From Candidatus Altimarinota bacterium (lineage in GTDB: Bacteria; Patescibacteriota; Gracilibacteria; BD1-5; UBA6164): DNA of 52,017 nt. Location: assembly GCA_028688895.1 (NCBI GenBank), contig JAQTXG010000009.1, positions 1 to 52,017 of the forward strand, given 5' to 3'. Below the pieces are notes generated by a model, which searched no databases, was not told where the DNA came from, and saw only the letters and a program-made list of their open reading frames with translations. Shown here piece by piece: positions 31,845-41,409 of this stretch. The stretch's first letter is position 1. Each line of letters starts with the position of its first letter. Made by a program: the position numbers and the translations under genes.

Positions 31845-32069
31845 ATGGCTTTTATAGATGAAAATATGGAAACTTCTGATAAATCTAAAAAGAGAATTAG
31901 AGTTCCAAGTCATCGAGGTGGTTCTGATCGAACTATTTATGTAAATGGTAATAATTCGGGTTATCGTTTGGGTAATGGGAATGATTACATTTATACTTCA
32001 AGTGGTAGACAAGTGTCTACAGCTTCAATCAGAGATTTTGCAAAACAAATGCTTTTATGAAGTGAATAA
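31845..32069 (+). CDS. Small basic protein, TGA-free body with ambiguous end
   Basis: A 71-aa protein: acidic start (MAFIDENMETSDK), then a basic Gly/Ser/Arg-rich region (RVPSHRGGSDRTIYVNGNNSGYRLGNGNDYIYTSSGRQ) and a helix. Family unknown. Perfect AGGAGG at normal spacing; nine Gly all GGN; CGA and CGT Arg codons. The only in-frame TGA is at 32058-32060, three codons before TAA. Under code 25 the protein gains Gly-Ser-Glu; in a standard-code donor TGA would have been the stop. This is a likely relic of code change after transfer. Confidence 0.78.
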
Positions 32070-32100
32070 AATAGAAGAGTTTTTGGCTCTTCTATTTTTT
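32068..32100. terminator. Bidirectional terminator
   Basis: AAATAGAAGAG / CTCTTCTATTT stem flanked by A and T runs between convergent genes. The mscL stop codon (CTA complement) lies inside the right arm. Confidence 0.88.
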
Positions 32101-32511
32101 TTGCACTAATGCATCTCTGATTTCAGTTAATAATTTTATGTCAGCTGGATCTTCATGTGGTGCTGCTGCTTCTTCTTTTTTTAGTTTATTTAATGCATTT
32201 ATCATCATAAATATGATGAAACCAAGTATTATAAAAGATACAGAATCGGTAATGAATGAACCATATTTTATAGCTGGAGCTCATGCTTTGTTTAGTGCAT
32301 CGATTGAATCATAAGTATTTCAATCAAGAGCTATATATAAGTTGGAAAAATCTACTTTTCATAGTAAAAGTCATATTGGAGGCATCACAATATTTTCTAT
32401 GAATGATTTCACTACATTTGCAAATGCAGCACCAAACATGAATCATACTGCTAAATCAATAGCATTACCTTTTATCAAGAAATTTTTAAAATCTTTAAGC
32501 ATATTTTTCAT
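32092..32511 (-). CDS. mscL: Large-conductance mechanosensitive channel MscL
   Basis: A 139-aa osmotic safety valve. FLIKGNAIDLAVGFMFGAAFANVVKSFIENIVMPPIGLL is the N-terminal amphipathic helix plus TM1. TM2 is near 85-105 (FIILGFIIFMMINALNKLKK), followed by the usual acidic cytosolic helix (LLTEIRDALVQKK). Length is normal. The stop is TAG. TGA codes several glycines, so it is a resident gene. Confidence 0.96.
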
Positions 32512-32717
32512 ATAATTATAATTATAAAATAAGTACACCTTTATTTTAATTATTTTTGTTTTTTTACAAATAATTTTATTTTTTCTATACTTTTTTGTTT
32601 ATATATTTATAATAATTATAAGTTTCAGTACTTTCATAAATACAACGAGGTTTAGAAAAAATAGACCACTTACTATTTTAATGAGGGATTATTAATTATA
32701 TTGAATTAAAAAACAAA

Positions 32718-34370
32718 ATGGAACAAAAGATATCGGTAAAAGAAAATATTGTGAAATACGATAGGAGCACACTTACAAAATCTATAGAAGAAGTAATAAA
32801 TGCTAGATTTGAAAACTGAGAATTTGATATAGAAACTAGTATAGATGATTTACATGATCCATATTTATTAAAAGATATGGACAAGGCAGTTGCTAGGATA
32901 AAAATAGCAAAAGAAAAAAATGAAAGAGTGTTTATATTTGGTGATTATGATGTGGATGGAGTTACATCTACATCTATTTTGATGCATTTTTTCAAAAAGA
33001 TTTGAATGCAGATAAGTTATAGATTACCTCATAGAGTAAAGGATGGATATGGTTTGAAAACATATTTTGTAGATGAAGCAAAAGAGCTTTGAGTGAGTTT
33101 GATTATTACTGTTGATTGTGGTACTCGTGATATAGATGTCATAAAACATGCCAAAAAATTGTGAGTAGATATTATTATTACTGATCATCATGCAGTTCCT
33201 GAAATCATACCAGAAGAAGCTATAGCAGTAATAAATCCCAAAAGACCTGATTGTGAATATGTGTATAAAAATCTAGCTGGAGCATGAGTGGCTTTTAAGC
33301 TTATGTCTGCTTTGGCTTTTGAATATTTTCCTGAAAGGGAAGCTAAAGAATATATAAAAGAGTCAATAGATATAGCTGCTATATGAACTGTTGCAGATTG
33401 TATGAGACTTACATGAGAGAATAGAATAATAGTAACAGAATGATTGAAGCAAATCAAAAATTCTAGAAGTAAATGAATAAAAAAATTGATAGAAGACAAG
33501 TTGCATGAAGATCTGGATGCTGATGTATTTGGTTTTACTATTTGACCGAGATTGAACGCTGCTGGTAGGATGGATAGTCCTTACAAAGCTGTAAATCTGA
33601 TACTTAACAATGGTGATACTTTGAACAAGACTATTGCTGAAATAGAACAACTGAATGAACAGAGAAAATATCTGACAAAAGAGTTTGTAAATGATGCAAT
33701 GAACAAGATAAATAGGAATGATAATCTGATTTTTTATGTATCTCCAGCGATAGAACACTGAATCATATGAATAGTAGCTGGTAGAATAACAGAACAATTT
33801 AATAGGCCTTGTATTTGTTTAAAAGACGAGTGAGACAAGTTGGTAGCTAGTTGCAGGAGTCCAGAATATTATAGTATAATAGAATTGTTGGACAAGTTTA
33901 GCGATTATTTCATAGGTTATGGATGACATAAACAAGCAGCTTGATTTAGTATCAAAAAAGAAGTATTCGTAGAATTTAGAACAAAAATAGTCACAGAAAT
34001 AAATAAGCTAAATTTTTCATATTATAAAAAAGAATTGGTTGTGGACAAGGTTATTAGATTTGAAGAGTTGTGATTTAGTTTTTTGAACAAAGTAAATAAA
34101 TATAAACCTTTTTGATTAGGAAATCCAAAACCAATTTTTATGATAGAAAATCTAGAATATGATAAAATGGAGTTTTTATGACAATGAAGAGATCATTTGA
34201 GATTTACTACTAAACATTGATTCAAGATATTTGCATTTTATATGTGAGATTATTATGAAGCTATCAAGAGAAAATGATGAAGAGTTAGTTTGATTTTTGA
34301 TATATCTGAGGATAGTTGGATGGGGAAGAAGAATTTGATGTTGAAGGTAGTGGATATAATAGTGGAGTAA
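32718..34370 (+). CDS. recJ: Single-strand exonuclease RecJ
   Basis: A 550-aa 5'-3' ssDNA exonuclease of the DHH family, used in recombination and mismatch repair. DHH core: GDYDVDG (76-81), TVDCGTR, ITDHHAVPE; then GPRLNAAGRMDSPYKAV, and DHHA1 with YGGHKQAAGFSI. The C-terminal OB region is present (YKPFGLGNPKPIFMIEN). Length and order are normal. Single gene followed by the interrupted palindromic element C. Confidence 0.96.
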
Positions 34371-34706
34371 AATCTATATGGCAAATTTAAAAAATTAAAA
34401 TTAATTATTTCTACAAGTAAATATTTCGTAATCGCTCACAGTAGTTGCAAAAAAGAATATATTTTGTCTTAAATTAGACCAAACCTCTCATCTGAATCTT
34501 CTCTCCTTATCAGGAGAAAAGGGCTACAAAATTATAAAATCAAGTTTTTTATATATTATATTTCCTTGTAGTTAAATGGCTTAAATTACAGTTTAATTAA
34601 CTATAAAATTGATAATTTTTCAATATATATTTTAAAGAAAATATAACTAAATTGAATGTTTTTTTATCAAACTGTAGCCTCTTTCCCTGATAAGGGGAGA
34701 GAATTC

Positions 34707-35275
34707 GGCATAATCTAAATTTTGGTGGATTAAAAAAATAAAATAAATATACTAAGTTTTAATTAACTAATCCCTCCCCCTGCGGGTACTCCCTTTTAAA
34801 AAGGGAGAAATATAAAATAAACAAAAATGAAAATACCTAATATAATAAAAGAAACTTCAAAAAAATTAAGAAATAATATGACTGAATCAGAAATTATTTT
34901 ATGGAGTTTTATAAAATGATGAAAATTATGAATAAATTTTTTAAGACAAAAAACTATATATGTTTATACAGAATATAACTGACAAGATAGGTTTATAATT
35001 CCTGATTTTTATTGTCATGAAAAGAAGATAATATTAGAAATAGACTGAAGTGTACATAATTTAAAAGAAATTTATTTATTAGATAAATATAAAAAAGAAT
35101 TACTAAATAATAAGTGATATAAAGTTATAAGAATAAAAAATGAGGATATAAAAAATAATATTAATTATGTTTTAAAAACAATAAAATCTCACTTATAAAA
35201 TTTCTCCCTTTTTAAAAGGGAGTACCCGCAGGGGGAGGGATTAGAAAAATAGTCCACCAAAATTTAGATTATGCC
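34707..35275 (+). mobile_element. Mini mobile element with DUF559 gene, copy 2
   Basis: A 569-bp element in the opposite orientation to copy 1. The same perfect 23-bp ends (34707-34729, 35253-35275), 45-bp internal inverted repeats (34767-34811, 35200-35244), 37-nt spacer on the 5' side of the gene and 8-nt spacer on the 3' side. Flanked by its own perfect 8-bp duplication GAGAATTC (34699-34706 and 35276-35283). Gene intact. Inserted in palindromic element C. Confidence 0.93.
34827..35198 (+). CDS. DUF559 (Vsr/restriction-endonuclease-like) protein of the mobile element
   Basis: A 123-aa protein covering the whole DUF559 domain: LRNNMTESEIILWSFIK, then FLRQKTIYVYTE, DRFIIPDFYCHEKKIILEIDGSVHN and LLNNKGYKVIRIKNEDI. 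The D..E.D core (IPDFYC, LEIDG) fits the PD-(D/E)xK/Vsr nuclease fold; relatives include homing-type and restriction-like nucleases. It uses TGA for about six glycines, so it is adapted to code 25. It is the only gene of the element; a role in cutting for transposition is a hypothesis. Confidence 0.9.
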
Positions 35276-35332
35276 GAGAATTCAAGTGAGAGGTAAAAAA
35301 ACAACTACTGTGAGCGATTACCCTTTTAAATA

Positions 35333-35360
35333 TTGACTTTTTTGTTTATTTGATTATAAA
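35333..35360 (+). promoter_or_regulatory. Sigma-70-like promoter of thrC
   Basis: TTGACT (35333-35338), 16-nt spacer, TATAAA (35355-35360). The ~95-nt leader has two hairpins, GTACTA/TAGTAC (35365-35383) and CTATTGTA/TACAATAG (35396-35415). Confidence 0.7.
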
Positions 35361-35461
35361 TACAGTACTATGATTTGTAGTACAAAAAGGAGAAGCTATT
35401 GTAGATTTACAATAGTAACAAAAACAAAATTTTTAAAAACCAAAACAAATAGGTGAATGTT

Positions 35462-36925
35462 ATGACTTTAGAATATGTAGGTACAAGAGGTAAAGAAAAA
35501 CAAGTTCCAAACTTGGTTACTTTTTCACAAACGATTTTGTATCCAAGAGCTGGTTTAGGAGGTCTTTTTGCTCCTAATGAAATCCCATTAATTGGAGAAA
35601 GAGATATTTATTCTATGGCTACTTATTCTTATGAACAATTGGCCACAGTAATTTTAAAACTTTTTGGAGTAGATATACCTGATGATGTAATTCAAAAATC
35701 TTTGCTTTGTTATGAGAAATTTGATAATCCAAAAAATCCAGTGCCTGTTTTAAAATTGGATACTAATACTTTTGTATCTGAATTATGGCATGGACCAACT
35801 AGAGCATTTAAAGATATCGCATTGCAACCTTTTCCGTATTTGTTGAGTCATTTGGCTCAAAAATTTAACAAAAAGTATGTAATAGCTGTGGCTACTAGTG
35901 GTGATACTGGACCTGCGGCGCTTGAAGGTTTTAGTTGTTTAGCTAATACTAAAATTGTTTGTTATTATCCTCTTGAAGGCACTTCTAGGGTTCAAGCTGA
36001 ACAGATGCAAAAATCTCAAGGACTCAATTGCAAAGCATTTGCTGTAGAAACAGATTTTGATGGTTTGCAAAGATTGTTGAAGGATATGTTGAATTCACAA
36101 GCATTCAATGATGATTTGAGTGCAATTGGGTATGATTTATCTGTTGCAAATTCGGTCAATTTTGGTCGAATTGTTTTCCAGGTTGTGTATCATTTTTGGA
36201 CTTATTTACAGATGTACAAAAATGGCGAACTTAGAACAGGTGAAAAAGTTGATTTTATTATTCCTAGTGGAAATTTCGGAAATGCTTTGGGGGCATTTTA
36301 TGCAAAAATGATGGGTTTGCCAATTGGTAAAATCGTCTTGGCTTCTAATGAAAACAATGTACTTTCTGATTTTGTAAACAGAGGTATGTATGACTTGAGA
36401 GATAGGAAACTAGAAAAGACTATTTCTCCTGCAATGGATATACTTATTTCTTCTAATGTTGAGAGGTTGTTATTTCATTTGTTTGGTTCTGAAAAAACTT
36501 TTGAATTAATGAAAAATCTAGAAGAAAAAAGATTTTTTCAACTAGATTTTAGTCAAATGAAAGTTATTCAGCATATTTTTTCGGCAGATTTCTCTACTAA
36601 AGATGAAATAAAATCATCTATAAGGAATGTGTTTAATGAACATAATTATTTGATAGATCCACATACTGCAACTGCATTTGTTGTTCGTCAGAAATTGGGT
36701 TTGTCTGATAAACATGTAATCTTATCAACTGCTGAATGGACGAAATTTCCAGAAACAATTGCTGAAATATTTGAATGTGGTAGTAGTTTTTCTGAAATAA
36801 CGAAAAAACTTGATGTTGGATTACCTCTGCAGATTAAAAATTTGCAGGATATGCCGGTTTGTCATTCAGAGATTATTGACTCTCTAGAAATGAGAGAAAA
36901 ATTGATTGGTTTTCTGAATGAATAA
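35462..36925 (+). CDS. thrC: Threonine synthase, TGA-free
   Basis: A 487-aa PLP enzyme converting O-phosphohomoserine to threonine. PLP Lys117 sits in RAFKDIALQP, with the phosphate-binding loop ATSGDTGPAALEGF and IPSGNFGNALGAFYA. About full length for the long ThrC subfamily. All of its roughly three dozen glycines are GGN and no TGA occurs, in sharp contrast with neighbours. AGGTGA lies 5 nt before the ATG at 35462 (GTG at 35453 is a less likely start). No other threonine genes nearby. Strong candidate for recent transfer. Confidence 0.95.
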   Translation: MTLEYVGTRGKEKQVPNLVTFSQTILYPRAGLGGLFAPNEIPLIGERDIYSMATYSYEQLATVILKLFGVDIPDDVIQKSLLCYEKFDNPKNPVPVLKLDTNTFVSELWHGPTRAFKDIALQPFPYLLSHLAQKFNKKYVIAVATSGDTGPAALEGFSCLANTKIVCYYPLEGTSRVQAEQMQKSQGLNCKAFAVETDFDGLQRLLKDMLNSQAFNDDLSAIGYDLSVANSVNFGRIVFQVVYHFWTYLQMYKNGELRTGEKVDFIIPSGNFGNALGAFYAKMMGLPIGKIVLASNENNVLSDFVNRGMYDLRDRKLEKTISPAMDILISSNVERLLFHLFGSEKTFELMKNLEEKRFFQLDFSQMKVIQHIFSADFSTKDEIKSSIRNVFNEHNYLIDPHTATAFVVRQKLGLSDKHVILSTAEWTKFPETIAEIFECGSSFSEITKKLDVGLPLQIKNLQDMPVCHSEIIDSLEMREKLIGFLNE

Positions 36926-36945
36926 AACATTTTTTTGAAAAAATG

Positions 36946-36980
36946 AAAAAAAGGCTATACTTGCAAAAGTATAGTCTTTT
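36946..36980 (+). terminator. Rho-independent terminator
   Basis: AAAGGCTATACTT / AAGTATAGTCTTTT stem with T run after thrC. Confidence 0.87.
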
Positions 36981-36994
36981 AACTTACATAAAAT

Positions 36995-37489
36995 ATGGAA
37001 ATCTCACAAAAAATAGTTGATTATGCTATTTGGTATTATCTGAAATATTATCCTAGTCCTAGAAAATTGACACAAAAATTGTTAGAAAAATTTGGTGAAA
37101 AATCTGAAAATGGGAAAAAATTTGGATGAATTTGAAATGAAGAAATAGAATATATATTGACTGAAAAACTTAGAAATATCATACAAGAAGAAGAAGTAAT
37201 ACAATCAAAAATCAGATTATTTAAAAATAAATGAAAGAGTAAATTGTATATAAAACAAAAGCTTTTTGAGAGATGAGAGAATAGGGAATTGATAGAAAAG
37301 TATTTGCTAGAAGCTTTTATGGAATGAGAATGAGAACAGTTGGAAATGGAATATAATAAGTTGAAAAAAAAGATTTCACCAAATGTATGAGTCTGAAGCA
37401 ATGATTATAAAATTGTAAAACAAAAAATAATAGAAAAATTGTGTAGAAAATGATTTAAGTATGATGATGTGAAGAGAGTAGTAGGATAA
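36995..37489 (+). CDS. recX: RecX-like regulatory protein
   Basis: A 164-aa all-helical protein with tandem three-helix RecX repeats: DYAIWYYLKYYPSPRKLTQKLLEKFG, then KSKLYIKQKLFERGENRELIEKYL and NDYKIVKQKIIEKLCRKGFKYDDVKRVV. RecX modulates RecA filaments. recA is not in the window. Family assignment rests on the repeat pattern and length; it is divergent in the middle. Confidence 0.82.
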
Positions 37490-37560
37490 ATATAAATTTA
37501 TTTGCAATTATTAACTTGACTAATATAATATATGATAACTTTATATACTAAATAATTTTT

Positions 37561-37845
37561 ATGTTGAATCAAGATGTAGCTACTAGATTAAATAGTTTTG
37601 TAAATGAAAGATCTGTTTTTGTTGATACATCATGGCAAACATATGATAATAAAAGTATGATAAATAAATCTATAGTATTTTATAAACAGACTGCTGATGC
37701 ATTGCTTAGTGAAGATGATGTAAAAAAATGATTTTATTATTCTAAAAAAAATTGATTAGTAAAATTGGAATGAGAATATGCTGAGTGAGAAAATGTATTT
37801 GATTATATAATTACAAAAGAGAAAGTTTTATATACTGTTAATTAA
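37561..37845 (+). CDS. Hypothetical 94-aa protein
   Basis: Small soluble protein with no recognised family: NQDVATRLNSFVNERSVFVDTSWQTYDNKSM..., then beta-prone GFYYSKKNGLVKLEGEYAEGENVFDYIITKEKVLYTV. It contains TGA-Gly codons and ends before a strong terminator. Confidence 0.62.
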
Positions 37846-37876
37846 AAATAATCAAGCAAAGCTTGATTATTTTTTG
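37846..37876 (+). terminator. Rho-independent terminator
   Basis: AATAATCAAGC-AAA-GCTTGATTATT stem and T run. Confidence 0.88.
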
Positions 37877-37930
37877 CTTTAAAATGAGTTTCAATTATTA
37901 TGTTTATAAATAATATTTAATGATAAAAAT

Positions 37931-39178
37931 ATGTCGCAAACAATAATATGTCCAAATTGTAGTACACAGATAGATTTAGATAAATTGGCTGACCAAAAAT
38001 ATAGTGAAAAATTGAGAGAGCAAGAGACAAAACTGAGAGATGAGCAAGAAAGACAGAGATTGAAATTTGAAAAAGAAATGGAGGATAAAACAAACGAAAT
38101 GAGAAAAAAAGCTCAAGAATATGCAGAAAAAAAGGCTGATGAGGAGAGAAAAAAAGTAGAGTTAGAGATGAGAGATATGAAAGAAAGACTTGAAAAATCA
38201 GAAAAAGAACAAATGGAAGCAAAGAAAAAAGAGCTAGAATTTATGAGAAAACAGAGAGAGTTAGAAGATAAGGAGAAAAATTTTGAGCTAGAAATGGAGA
38301 AAAAAATGTTTGAAGAAAGAAAAAAAATAGAAGCAAGTGTAGAAGAAAAATTGAAAGAAAATTCTAAAAAAGAGATGGATGAAAAAATGGAAAAAATCCA
38401 AGAAGAAAATAGAAAAAAAGAAATGGAAATGATGAAACAACAAGAACAAATGAAAAAAACAATTGATGAACTCAAGAGAAAAGCTGAACAATGAAGTCAA
38501 CAAATACAATGAGATATACAAGAAGATGATTTGAAAAATGCTATTTCTCAAGCATTTCCTATAGATAGTATAGAAGATGTGCCAACAGGTGTAAAATGAG
38601 CAGATTTGATTCAAAAAGTAAAAAATAATATTGGGCAAGATGCATGAGTGATTATTTGGGAATCAAAAAATACTAAATCTTGGACAGATTGATGGATTCC
38701 AAAACTAAAAGATGATAAACTGAAAATCAATGCTCAAATAGCTATTTTGGTTACAACAGTTTTACCAAAAGATATGAAAGAGTTTGGTTTTGTAGATGAT
38801 GTAATGGTTTGTTTACCTAAATACGCAGTTTGAGTTGCTACTATGCTTAGAGATAAACTTATATCTATTTCAAAAGTAGAAAAATCTATGGAATGAAAAG
38901 ATATAAAAATGGAGATGTTATATAAATATCTGAGAAGTGAAGAGTTTGGCTCTAAAGTTGTTACCATAGTAGAAGTATTTTCTAAATTAAAGGCAGATAT
39001 AGATATAGAGAGAAGAGCTATGGAAAAGATATGGAAAAGAAGAGAAAAAGAATTAGAAAGAGCTAGTTTATCTACTACTATGATGTATTGAGAACTTGAA
39101 TGACTTATGTGACAAGCTTTACCTGGAGCTGAAATGCTTGAGCTAGGTGCTTGAGACGATGATTTAGATGATTTATAA
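37931..39178 (+). CDS. DUF2130 family protein
   Basis: A 415-aa protein. An N-terminal CPNC half of a zinc ribbon is followed by about 180 residues of highly charged Lys/Glu coiled coil, then the DUF2130 domain: DVPTGVKGADLIQKVKNN...AGVIIWESKNTKSWTDGWIPKLKDD, FGFVDDVMVCLPKYAV. The last segment resembles the restriction-nuclease-like fold noted for this family (WESKNT as the ExK). A Gly/Asp-rich acidic tail ends the protein. Function unknown. The IMPACT gene follows 11 nt after. Confidence 0.9.
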
Positions 39179-39189
39179 AAAAATATAAA

Positions 39190-39594
39190 ATGGCAATTAA
39201 TTTATCACTAGATTTTTGAGATAATAAAACCTTTTTGGAAAAAAAGGTTGTTTTGGATGCAATAAAAGATAGGTGATCTATATTTACTCCAGCATGATGA
39301 ATAGTGAAATCAAAGGAAGATATTCATGTATTTTTAAATGAATTAGTTAAGGATAAACCATTTAAAAATGCCACTCATAATAGTTATGCATATAGAATAA
39401 AACTAGAAAATGGTAGTATCCTAGAGTGAAAAAATGATGATGGAGAAACTGGAGCTGGAAATTGTATACTTAGAGAGTTACAGAGAGAAAATTATGTAGA
39501 CAGTATAGTTGTCGTTAGTAGACATTTTTGATGAGTGCATTTACAAAGTGATAGATATAAACATATAATAAATGCAACGAAAATGATACTTTAA
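39190..39594 (+). CDS. YigZ/IMPACT family protein
   Basis: A 134-aa protein matching the UPF0029 N-terminal domain: FKNATHNSYAYRIK, DDGETGAGNCILRELQRENYVDSIVVVSRHFGGVHL, then DRYKHIINATKMIL. The usual second, EF-G-like C-terminal domain of YigZ is missing, so only the first domain remains. The role in bacteria is uncertain; eukaryotic IMPACT acts on translation control. Confidence 0.87.
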
Positions 39595-39691
39595 AAAAAA
39601 TTTTACTTTTAAGTAAAGTGTTTTTTTGATTTTCTATTTTAAAAATTCTTGAGAATATATATAATGATACATATTAATACTAAATAATTTT

Positions 39692-40348
39692 ATGAAAATA
39701 ATAAAATCACTAAGAAAAACTTTATCTATGAAAATAAACGAAGCTTGAGAATTGATTGTCAAAGCTCCAGTGTTTGTGTCAAAAAAAAGAATAGATGAAT
39801 TTATAGAAAAAAATAAAAATTGGGTAGAAGAAAAAAAACAGATAGTTTTAGATAGAGTTAGAAAATACACAGAATGAGAAAGATTTATGTATTTTTGAGA
39901 GGAATATGAACTTATATTTTCTTGAGATTCAGATAAAGTAGAATTTGATGGTATGAACTTCGTATTGTCTAGAGCCAATAAAAAAGATGCTTCAAAATTG
40001 TTTGTAGAATTTTATAAAAGAGAAGCTAGGTTTTATATAGAAAATAGAATCAAATTTATAGCAAATAAATATGATTTAAAGTTTAATAAGCTATGAATTA
40101 CAAGCGCAAAAACTAGATGGGGTAGTTGTAGTAGTACTAAAAATATTAGTTTTTCATATAGACTTATAATGGCTCCTGTTAAGACTGTTGATTATGTAAT
40201 AGTACATGAATTGGCACATCTAAAAGAAATGAATCATTCAAAGAAGTTTTGGGATTTGGTAGAATATATGATGAGATGATTGTATCCTGGGGATTATAAA
40301 GTACATATGAATTGGTTGAAAGAGCATGGGAATAAGATGATATTTTAA
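39692..40348 (+). CDS. YgjP-type zinc metallopeptidase (DUF45)
   Basis: A 218-aa predicted peptidase. The zinc site [16 protein letters not shown] (HExxH plus a third His six residues on) is complete. [23 protein letters not shown] is the family's strand before it. The N-terminal portion ([27 protein letters not shown]) is typical of YgjP/SprT-like proteins. The substrate is unknown. A heptamer repeat lies just after the stop. Confidence 0.93.
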
Positions 40349-40350
40349 AT

Positions 40351-40385
40351 AATAATGAATAATGAATAATGAATAATGAATAATT
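40351..40385. repeat. Tandem heptamer repeat
   Basis: Five copies of AATAATG (the last AATAATT) right after the peptidase stop. Slippage-prone. Confidence 0.9.
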
Positions 40386-40708
40386 AAATAACTAAGTGTA
40401 AAATTAATTATGGAAAAACCTTATAAATTTTAATGTAACAAGCAATTTAAAATCAAAAATTTACAAATTGGTCTAGCGAAGCTTAGTTTTTGTAAATTTT
40501 TAGATTTTATTTGTGAAGTGAAATGTTAAAAAATTTATACAGTTTTGGAATAATTAATTTTATACTTAGTTATAATTAGATTTTGCATTAAGTTATAATT
40601 AACGATAAAATTTTATGTATTTTTATTATTTTAATTGTTAAAAAGTGTTATTTATTTTTAACATTTATTTCACAAATTTTTGAGTTTTTAACATTTTTAT
40701 TAAAAATT
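40386..40708. other. Gene-free stretch with one hairpin
   Basis: 323 bp of very AT-rich DNA with no credible ORF. A hairpin AAAAATTTACAAA / TTTTTGTAAATTTTT (40455-40503) encloses GTCTAGCGAAGCTTAG; it may terminate the upstream gene or be a small RNA. TTATAATTA repeats near 40570-40602 may serve as -10 boxes. Confidence 0.5.
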
Positions 40709-41407
40709 ATGAACAATATTGTTAAATACTTTTCTAGTGTAAGTGATTGAAATATGGCACTTCATATTTTGGATGATGAAAAAATAGTGCTTCAAAATAG
40801 ACAAAAACTTGCCAATAAACTAGAGATGGATATGGACAATTTCTTATTTATGAATCAGGTTCATTGAAATAAATCTGTAATAGTTTGAAAAGATGATATG
40901 TGAATATGAGTGTACAAAATAGATGATAATTTCAATTGTGATTCCATGGTTACTAGTGAAAAATGAGTAGTTTTATCTGTACTTGTTGCTGACTGTTTAC
41001 CTGTTTTGTTTTATGATGAAGTTTGATGAGTAGTTTGAGTAGCACATGCTTGATGGAGATGAACATGTGGAAAAATAGTGGAAAATACTATTAAAAATAT
41101 GCAGATTTTGTGATCAAAAATAGATGATATAAAAATAATTATATGACCTGGTATATCAAAAAATAATTATGAAGTATGAGAAGATGTATGATGTAATTTT
41201 AGAGATGAAGTGAAAAGTCAGCTAAAGGATAAAAAACAATATTTGGACTTGTTTAAACAGAATTATTTAGATTTACTTGAAATGGGTGTGAAAAAAGATA
41301 ATATTGAGATTATAGACAAGGATACTTTTAGTGATGAAACATATTTTTCAGCTAGGAGAGATTGATTTTATAAGTGAAGATTTTGAGGTTTTATTTACAT
41401 AAAATAA
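40709..41407 (+). CDS. Laccase-domain protein (YfiH/purine nucleoside phosphorylase type)
   Basis: A 232-aa protein. MNQVHGNKSVIV, the zinc-site VLVADCLPVLFYD, HAGWRGTCGKIVENTI and GPGISKNNYEVGEDV are the hallmark motifs of the multicopper-polyphenol-oxidase-like/YlmD family. It ends with the usual FSARRDGFYKGRFGGFIYIK. Members are purine nucleoside phosphorylases or adenosine deaminases, sometimes linked to cell-wall quality control. Stop, then 2 nt to yggS: a two-gene operon, as often seen for YlmD-YlmE. Confidence 0.94.
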
Positions 41408-41409
41408 TT

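Larger units (their letters stand above)
34428..35321. repeat. Palindromic intergenic element C, interrupted
   Basis: Outer perfect 20-bp inverted repeat GTAATCGCTCACAGTAGTTG (34428-34447 and 35302-35321). Next inner arms ACCTCTCATCTGAATC..CTCTCC..GGGCTACA and TGTAGCC..GGGGAGAGAATTC..AAGTGAGAGGT. Removing the mobile element at 34707-35275 and one 8-bp duplication gives an original ~317-bp element of the A/B/D family. No gene was seen in it. Confidence 0.8.

Noticed and set aside
33188-33797. Minus-strand open frames across recJ
   Set aside because: Antisense to well-conserved RecJ motifs; composition is a mirror of the real gene.
34707-35275. Classical IS with its own transposase
   Set aside because: The only gene is a 123-aa DUF559 protein; no DDE, HUH or serine/tyrosine recombinase motif fits in the remaining space.
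37917-38638. Long minus-strand open frames opposite the coiled-coil gene
   Set aside because: They are Phe/Ser/Leu-rich antisense shadows of the Lys/Glu-rich DUF2130 coiled coil; no start context or family.
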